Shown here: positions 46,782 through 51,608 of the stretch, one piece after another
How positions within the stretch are numbered: the stretch's first letter is position 1
Layout: each line of letters opens with the position of its first letter
Source: Candidatus Falkowiibacteriota bacterium
GTDB taxonomy: Bacteria > Patescibacteriota > Patescibacteriia > Patescibacteriales > UBA12465
DNA length: 51,608 nucleotides
Assembly: GCA_903847415.1 (NCBI GenBank)
Contig: CAINDR010000018.1
Location: 1 to 51,608, forward strand
Reading direction: 5' to 3'
Program-made: the position numbers and the translations under genes
The notes under the pieces: model-generated
Seen by the model: the letters and a program-made list of their open reading frames with translations, nothing else
Told to the model about the DNA's origin: nothing
Database searches by the model: none

Positions 46782-46813
46782 AAAAGACTGCATTAAAAAA
46801 TGCAGTCTTTTTT
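46782..46813. terminator. Bidirectional intrinsic terminator
   Basis: A 13-bp perfect stem (46782-46794 with 46799-46811) with A/T flanks, between the 46316 gene and the convergent SIMPL gene. It can serve both strands. Confidence 0.92.
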
Positions 46814-46837
46814 CTTTAGTCTAATTGGCGTGTAGTT

Positions 46838-47572
46838 TTATTTAACTTCGTAAGTGAGAGTGACTTCTACTTTAATTTCATTCTGGCCGCTAGCAATTTC
46901 GGGACTGCTAATTGAAACTTCTCCGGCAGCCATGTCCATTTTAGCATTAGCATACATCGGGATAAGACGACCTTCATTTGAGCTTTCGGAAACACTTTTT
47001 ACTTCGCCAAGTTTCATTCCGGATTGCTTGGCAATTAACATCGCTTTTTCTTTAGCTTTAGCAATCGCTAATTCACGAGCTTGGTTTTTTAAAGCAAACT
47101 CATCATCAATAGTGAAATTAATTCCACCAACTTGGTTTGCTCCTTTTTCGGTGCTGCGAGCGATAATGTCGCCAATTTTGTTGAGATCTCTAATTTTGAG
47201 ACTTAAATTTTGATATACTTCATAACCAACCAATTCCTGACCCTTGGTATTGGTGTAGTTATAAACTGGATTGAGGCTGTAGTTGCTTGTTTTAATGTCT
47301 CGATCTTCGATTCCTAAATTCTTAATCGCTTTAATAATGTCATTGATTTTAGCACTACCTTCAGCGGTTGCTTCGGCAGCGGTTTTCTTGGTTTCAGTTT
47401 TAAAACCAAGGTCAATGCTAGCAATATCTGCTTTAGCATAGACTACTCCTGAACCAGAAACAGAGAAGCGGTCTTCATTTTTTTGTTCTCGGTTGAAAGC
47501 AAAGGCACTGATGACAATTGCGGTGATGGCAATAATTAAAAGCGTTGAGAGAAAAACATTTTGTTTGTTCAT
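46838..47572 (-). CDS. SIMPL-domain (DUF541) exported or membrane-anchored protein
   Basis: 244 residues. A hydrophobic N-terminal helix (about residues 8-26), then the SIMPL domain: F-S-V-S-G-S-G-V-V-Y-A-K-A-D-I-A (about 37-52), K-D-I-x-T-S-N-Y-S-L-N-P, Y-E-V-Y-Q-N-L-S-L-K-I-R-D-L and A-I-A-K-A-K-E-K-A near residue 168. The family includes the mouse SIMPL and bacterial periplasmic proteins (E. coli YggE); its biochemical activity is unclear, linked to oxidative stress in some reports. The gene is convergent with the 46316 gene and divergent from cca. Confidence 0.9.
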   Translation of the reverse strand: MNKQNVFLSTLLIIAITAIVISAFAFNREQKNEDRFSVSGSGVVYAKADIASIDLGFKTETKKTAAEATAEGSAKINDIIKAIKNLGIEDRDIKTSNYSLNPVYNYTNTKGQELVGYEVYQNLSLKIRDLNKIGDIIARSTEKGANQVGGINFTIDDEFALKNQARELAIAKAKEKAMLIAKQSGMKLGEVKSVSESSNEGRLIPMYANAKMDMAAGEVSISSPEIASGQNEIKVEVTLTYEVK

Positions 47573-47602
47573 AGTTTTAATAGTTATTTTTTTGTTATTT
47601 AT

Positions 47603-47611
47603 ATTATATCA
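47603..47611 (-). promoter_or_regulatory. Possible extended -10 promoter of the SIMPL gene
   Basis: Minus-strand TGATATAAT ends at 47603, about 30 bp before the ATG (47572). The -35 is poor. Confidence 0.45.
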
Positions 47612-47662
47612 TATTAACGAGAAGAGCGGTAAAAAGTAACAAATAACCTTTAATAAATTAAT

Positions 47663-47691
47663 TTGTCAAATTGCTTATTATAGGTTATAAT
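47663..47691 (+). promoter_or_regulatory. Sigma70-type promoter of cca
   Basis: TTGTCA (47663-47668), 17-bp spacer, TATAAT (47686-47691). It lies about 25 bp before the cca ATG. Confidence 0.85.
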
Positions 47692-47715
47692 TGATAAGCG
47701 TTTTAGTGAAAATTT

Positions 47716-49221
47716 ATGGTGATTCCTGAATATATTTTAGAATTGTTGCGAAAATTAGAGGAAAAAGGCTTTGAAACCTATATCGTTGGCGGCTGTGTTC
47801 GTGATTTTTTGTTATCAAAAGAGCCTCAGGACTGGGATTTAACAACCAACGCTTTGCCGGAAGAAATTTTGAAAATTTTTAGCAATGCTAAATATGAAAA
47901 TCAATTTGGTACTGTTTTATTGCCATTAAGGAAAAAAACGGATTCTGGCGAAAAAGGGGAGCTGTTGGACGTTATTGAAATCACTACTTACCGTAGCGAA
48001 CAGGGATATTCAGATAACCGTCATCCCGACCAGATTCGTTTTGAAACCGAAATTGACAAAGATTTGGAAAGGCGCGACTTTACCATTAATGCTTTAGCCC
48101 TTGGTTTTGTGAAGAGTGGGGCGATTTTAAAACCCTATCGGGAATTGATTGAAATTGATGGTCAATCTTATGAATTAGTGGATCTTTTTCGTGGGCGTCG
48201 TGATTTGAAGGACAAGATGATTCGCGCGGTTGGTGAGCCCACAGAACGCTTCAAGGAAGATGCTCTGCGAATGATTAGAGCAATTCGTTTTTCTTCTCAA
48301 TTAGGGTTTGAACTAGAAGAAAAAACAAAGCGAGCAATCTTAAAATTAGCAGGAGCAATTAAATTTATCTCCAAAGAACGTGTTCGTGATGAATTGATTA
48401 AAATTATTAAGTCAGATCGACCAGCTGTCGGGATTCGTTTGCTTCATGAATGCAAACTTTTGCAATACATTATCCCCGAACTAGAGGAGGGTGTTGAAAT
48501 GGAACAAAATCATCATCATTTGTTCAAAGTTTTTGATCATAATGTTAATGCTTTAAAAAATTGCCCAAGTGCTGATTGGCAGGTTCGTTTAGCAGCTTTA
48601 TTTCATGACATTGGGAAACCAAAAACTCGAAAATTTATTGATGGCGCAGCTACTTTTTATAATCATGAATATGTTGGTGCTAGACAAGTAGAAAGGATTA
48701 TGAAGCGCTTGAAGTTCTCGACAGAAGATTCTACTAGAGTGGTTAATCTGGTTAGAAATCACATGTTCTATTATAATGTAGGAGAAGTGACTGCTGCCTC
48801 AGTCCGCCGCTTAATTGTGAAGGTTGGCAGGGAAAATCTGAAAGATTTAATTGATCTGAGAATTGGTGATCGCCTTGGATCAGGAACACCAAAAGGGATG
48901 ACTTATAAATTACGTCATCTGGAGTATATGTTAGAAAAAGTTCAAAATGATCCCATTTCTGTAAAAATGTTGAAAATTAATGGTCATGATTTAATTAGCG
49001 ATCTTGGTTTAGTGCCAGGACCAAAAATTGGCGCTATTCTTGATGTTTTACTTTCAGAAGTGATCGAAAATCCAGATTTGAATACAAAAGAATTTTTACT
49101 TCAGAAAGCTAACGAGCTTCAAAATTTTAATTTAGCAGAGCTTGCTGAAAGAGCTAAAGAAAAAATTGAAGAGCGTCGTGAAGAGGAGGATAATAATTTA
49201 AAAAAAAGCTTTCAAGTTTAA
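47716..49221 (+). CDS. cca: CCA tRNA nucleotidyltransferase with HD domain
   Basis: 501 residues. Class II polymerase head: Y-I-V-G-G-C-V-R-D-F-L-L (residues 22-33), D-W-D-L-T-T-N-A catalytic aspartates (about 39-46), E-R-R-D-F-T-I-N-A-L-A-L (about 118-129). The neck/body has R-F-K-E-D-A-L-R-M-I-R-A-I-R-F. A C-terminal HD phosphohydrolase domain has H-D-I-G-K-P-K (about 297). It adds or repairs the 3' CCA of tRNAs; the one tRNA gene in the window lacks an encoded CCA. The tail is Glu-rich. Confidence 0.94.
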   Translation: MVIPEYILELLRKLEEKGFETYIVGGCVRDFLLSKEPQDWDLTTNALPEEILKIFSNAKYENQFGTVLLPLRKKTDSGEKGELLDVIEITTYRSEQGYSDNRHPDQIRFETEIDKDLERRDFTINALALGFVKSGAILKPYRELIEIDGQSYELVDLFRGRRDLKDKMIRAVGEPTERFKEDALRMIRAIRFSSQLGFELEEKTKRAILKLAGAIKFISKERVRDELIKIIKSDRPAVGIRLLHECKLLQYIIPELEEGVEMEQNHHHLFKVFDHNVNALKNCPSADWQVRLAALFHDIGKPKTRKFIDGAATFYNHEYVGARQVERIMKRLKFSTEDSTRVVNLVRNHMFYYNVGEVTAASVRRLIVKVGRENLKDLIDLRIGDRLGSGTPKGMTYKLRHLEYMLEKVQNDPISVKMLKINGHDLISDLGLVPGPKIGAILDVLLSEVIENPDLNTKEFLLQKANELQNFNLAELAERAKEKIEERREEEDNNLKKSFQV

Positions 49222-49242
49222 GAGAGCTAACCAAAAAATAAT

Positions 49243-50040
49243 ATGAAAAAATATTTTCTTTTTTCCTTGTTAGTCGTTGCTACTTTGACGCTTAGTGCCT
49301 GTGGCACCAGCACTGAAACTCCACCAGTAACACCTATTAATGCTGATGAAGAGGCTTTAAGCACTGGCAGTAGTGGTGGCAGTCAAAGTGCCAATAGTAT
49401 TGGTAATGAAAATGTTGATAAAAATAAACTTAAACAAGAATTCTCTGGGATTTCTGACACCAATTCGTCGGTTACGACAAATGATGTTGAACAAACGGAA
49501 GAATTAAAAAATAATATGATGAATGTTGATCAAAATAAATTTGAAAATTTAACGGCAAAATATAGCCAGGCGATTTTCAAAACTAATCAAGGAAGCTTTA
49601 CTATTAAGTTTTACAACGAGAAAGCCCCACAGACCGTTAATAACTTTATGAACCTCGCAAAACTTGGTTATTACGATAATGTGAAGTTTCATCGGGTGAT
49701 TGCTGATTTTATGATTCAGGGTGGTGATCAAAATACCAAGGACAACGCTTTAATTAATAGTTGGGGAATGGGTGGGCCTGGATATGCAATTACCGATGAA
49801 TTTGGCGCTGGCCTTTCTAATGTTTCCGGAACTATTTCAATGGCAAATGCCGGACCAAATACCGGTGGATCTCAGTTTTTTGTTAACGTGCATGATAATA
49901 GTTATTTAGATGGCAAGCACGCAGTTTTTGGTGAAGTTTTAGCTGGAATGGATGTAGTTACTGCTATTTCTAAGTTACCAGTTGATTCTTATGACCGACC
50001 AAGTCCAGCGGTTGTGATCGAAAGCATTAGCTTGAAATAA
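49243..50040 (+). CDS. Cyclophilin-type peptidyl-prolyl isomerase lipoprotein
   Basis: 265 residues. Lipoprotein signal with T-L-S-A-C-G (lipidated Cys about residue 20), a Ser/Thr/Asn-rich linker (about 25-95), then a cyclophilin domain: V-K-F-H-R-V-I (about 148-154), F-M-I-Q-G-G-D and S-Q-F-F-V-N-V near the active site, with H-A-V-F-G-E-V at the end. It would catalyse proline isomerisation outside the cytoplasmic membrane and so assist exported protein folding. It starts 21 bp after cca and is followed 1 bp later by the cysteine desulfurase gene. Confidence 0.93.
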   Translation: MKKYFLFSLLVVATLTLSACGTSTETPPVTPINADEEALSTGSSGGSQSANSIGNENVDKNKLKQEFSGISDTNSSVTTNDVEQTEELKNNMMNVDQNKFENLTAKYSQAIFKTNQGSFTIKFYNEKAPQTVNNFMNLAKLGYYDNVKFHRVIADFMIQGGDQNTKDNALINSWGMGGPGYAITDEFGAGLSNVSGTISMANAGPNTGGSQFFVNVHDNSYLDGKHAVFGEVLAGMDVVTAISKLPVDSYDRPSPAVVIESISLK

Positions 50041-50041
50041 G

Positions 50042-51199
50042 ATGAAAGTTTATCTTGATAATGCTGCGACCACTAAAGTGGATGCGCGTGTTTTGAAGTC
50101 GATGTTACCATATTTCTCGACTGATTATGGCAATGCTTCTTCTATTCACACAATGGGCCAGGAAAATTTTAATATTTTAACTCAGTCTCGAGCAAAAATT
50201 GCAAAAATTCTTGGTGCTAATGAGCGGGGAATTGTATTCACTAGCAGTGCAACTGAAGCCAATAATTATCTAATTAAAGGGATCGCTCGAGCTAATCAAA
50301 AGAAAGGCGACCATATTATTGTTTCAGCTATTGAACACCCTTGCGTGAGAGAGTCGGCTCGTCAATTAGAAAAAGAAGGTTTTCGAGTTTCAATAATTCC
50401 CGCTAATCGCGATGGTTTGATTGAAGCACAGGAACTAGAAAAATTAATTGATCAAAAAACAATTTTGGTTTCAGTGATGATGGTTAATAATGAAATTGGC
50501 ACAATCCAAAATATTGCTGAATTAGCTAAGGTAGCAAAAAAACATGGTGCTTTTTTTCATACGGATGCCGTTCAGGCAGTGCCGTATTTGAAAATTGATA
50601 TTAAGGAATTGGGCGTTGACGCCTTAAGTCTCTCTGCTCACAAATTTGGTGGACCGAAGGGAATGGGGCTTGCTTATTTGAATCCAGCGGTTTATGCCGA
50701 ACCACTAATTATTGGTGGCGGACAAGAAGATGGTAAAAGGGCAGGGACTTATAATCTTCCTGGAATTGTTGGTATGACTACCGCCCTAGAATTAGCCTAC
50801 AAAGAACGCTCAGAATATTTGAAACGTGTTAAAAAATTACGTGACCGCCTTTGGGATGGTCTCAAAAAGAAGCTACCAGACATTCAAATTAATGGTAGTA
50901 TTAAAGAAAGAGTTCCAGCAAACTTGAATGTAATGTTTGGTTATGTTGAGGGAGAAGCAATTCTAATTGATTTGTCCTATAAAGGAGTTTTTGTTTCTAC
51001 TGGCTCAGCTTGTTCAGCAACAAATCTAAAGGCTTCTAGCGTTCTGGCAGCGATTGGTTTGAGTAAACACTTCTTAAATAGTAATATCCGTTTTTCCCTA
51101 GGCAAAGAGACGACTGAAAAAGAAATCGATTATACAATTAAAATGGTGACGGAAACTGTGGGGCGCCTCCGGGAATTTTCCCCAGTTTCACATCTCTAA
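50042..51199 (+). CDS. iscS: Cysteine desulfurase (IscS/NifS-type)
   Basis: 385 residues. PLP enzyme that takes sulfur from cysteine. V-Y-L-D-N-A-A-T-T-K at the start, T-S-S-A-T-E-A-N-N (about 74-82), A-I-E-H-P near 100, F-H-T-D-A-V-Q, and S-A-H-K-F-G-G-P-K-G (PLP-Lys about residue 202) are conserved. The active-site Cys loop is G-S-A-C-S-A (about 325). It precedes iscU by 8 bp, giving a minimal Fe-S assembly pair. Either IscS- or NifS-like naming is possible; length and short N-terminus fit NifS-like forms. Confidence 0.95.
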   Translation: MKVYLDNAATTKVDARVLKSMLPYFSTDYGNASSIHTMGQENFNILTQSRAKIAKILGANERGIVFTSSATEANNYLIKGIARANQKKGDHIIVSAIEHPCVRESARQLEKEGFRVSIIPANRDGLIEAQELEKLIDQKTILVSVMMVNNEIGTIQNIAELAKVAKKHGAFFHTDAVQAVPYLKIDIKELGVDALSLSAHKFGGPKGMGLAYLNPAVYAEPLIIGGGQEDGKRAGTYNLPGIVGMTTALELAYKERSEYLKRVKKLRDRLWDGLKKKLPDIQINGSIKERVPANLNVMFGYVEGEAILIDLSYKGVFVSTGSACSATNLKASSVLAAIGLSKHFLNSNIRFSLGKETTEKEIDYTIKMVTETVGRLREFSPVSHL

Positions 51200-51207
51200 A
51201 TAAATAT

Positions 51208-51608
51208 ATGGCTTTAAAATATACTAAGAAAACTATTGATAATTTTCTTCACCCAAAAAATATTGGCAAAATAGATCGTCCAGATGGTTTTGCGGAGATT
51301 GGTAATATGGTTTGCGGTGATCAATTGAATTTCTACTTGAAAATTAATAAAGGAAAAATTAAAGATGTAAAATTCTTATCTTTTGGCTGCGCTTCTAATA
51401 TTGCGACTGCATCTGTTATGACTGAGAAAATAAAAGGAATGACCATTGAAGACGCCAAGAATTTTAAATGGAAAGAAATTGTTGAAGATCTTGGTGGCTT
51501 GCCTCAACAAAAAGTTCATTGTTCGATTATGGCTGTTGAGGGACTGCAAAAAGCAATTAAAAATTACGAAAAAAATATCAGCGAAGATCCGAAGCCAGAA
51601 GTCCAAGA
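51208..51608 (+). CDS. iscU: Iron-sulfur scaffold protein IscU/NifU_N (3' end outside window)
   Basis: Open from ATG 51208 to the window end (133 codons seen). The three scaffold cysteines appear as M-V-C-G-D (about residue 36), F-G-C-A-S (about 64) and V-H-C-S-I (about 107), and the end of the visible part passes the normal end of IscU. N-P-K-N-like H-P-K-N-I-G-K lies near residue 15. It would receive sulfur from the adjacent desulfurase and build clusters for RlmN, the hydrogenase and the diaphorase. A C-terminal tail (E-D-P-K-P-E-V) continues beyond the window. Confidence 0.9.
   Translation, partial: MALKYTKKTIDNFLHPKNIGKIDRPDGFAEIGNMVCGDQLNFYLKINKGKIKDVKFLSFGCASNIATASVMTEKIKGMTIEDAKNFKWKEIVEDLGGLPQQKVHCSIMAVEGLQKAIKNYEKNISEDPKPEVQ

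Noticed and set aside
1-51608. Alternative genetic code (UGA as glycine), as in Gracilibacteria
   Set aside because: TGA ends real genes (for example at 23758-23760 and 38421-38423) and no gene needs read-through.
1-51608. CRISPR array
   Set aside because: No regularly spaced direct repeats were seen; the only repeats are the two promoter-leader units and the MraZ operator.

Overview
The window looks like a chromosomal segment of a Candidate Phyla Radiation (Patescibacteria) bacterium, probably of the Parcubacteria group. The basis is an AT-rich genome (roughly one third G+C by eye), dense packing with one-sided operons, short proteins, Gmad2-domain and DUF4012 proteins, a minimal division cluster, a pyruvate kinase without its C-terminal domain, and start codons mostly preceded by A/T-rich stretches rather than Shine-Dalgarno sequences. 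TGA is used as a stop and tryptophan is TGG, so the genetic code is the standard bacterial one. The phylum call is inference; no 16S rRNA gene is present.

Layout. 1-133: 3' end of an IS200/IS605-type transposase with an end hairpin. 260-3182: a small unknown protein, a YgjP-like metallopeptidase, tRNA-Leu(CAG) and a U32 RNA-hydroxylation-type protein. 3205-5646: two convergent secreted proteins (a double Kazal-domain protein and a large lipoprotein) sharing a terminator. 5938-7727: small membrane and envelope proteins and a gene apparently split by a frameshift in an A-run. 7743-12054: translation and tRNA modification (cysS, dus, tsaB-like), two tandem Nudix hydrolases and a deoxyribosyltransferase-like protein. 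12147-19907: mraZ with its own operator, rsmH, an ftsL-like gene, ftsI/pbp2 and murF, running into rmlD, rmlA and a GT2 glycosyltransferase. 20026-30400: a sigma-region-4/HARE regulator, a conserved membrane protein, a GT4 transferase, DUF4012 and DUF11-like surface proteins, then tgt and pyk. 30427-35224: eno, a metallophosphoesterase, rlmN, sod and a histidine phosphatase. 35241-37753: rpsB-tsf-ricT-like operon with a structured leader. 37833-39520: two secreted-protein genes driven by a duplicated promoter plus hairpin leader. 39625-44195: gapdh, a NuoF/HydB-like diaphorase, a membrane protein and an [FeFe] hydrogenase. 44214-47572: exported proteins, a long hairpin leader and a SIMPL protein. 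47716-51608: cca, a cyclophilin lipoprotein, cysteine desulfurase and an IscU scaffold cut by the window end.

How the parts fit. Lower glycolysis (GAPDH, enolase, pyruvate kinase) lies near a diaphorase and an [FeFe] hydrogenase, which suggests fermentation with NADH reoxidised to H2. The IscS/IscU pair could supply Fe-S clusters for hydrogenase and RlmN. Many exported proteins (Kazal, lipoproteins, DUF4012, DUF11-like, SIMPL, cyclophilin) point to a surface adapted to contact with other cells.

Most notable: the duplicated sigma70-promoter/hairpin cassette at 37.8-38.7 kb, a queuine transferase whose three zinc-ligand cysteines are replaced in a gap-free local alignment, the small hydrogenase locus, the near-perfect 24-position hairpin at 46.2 kb, and the A-run frameshift at 7.1 kb.
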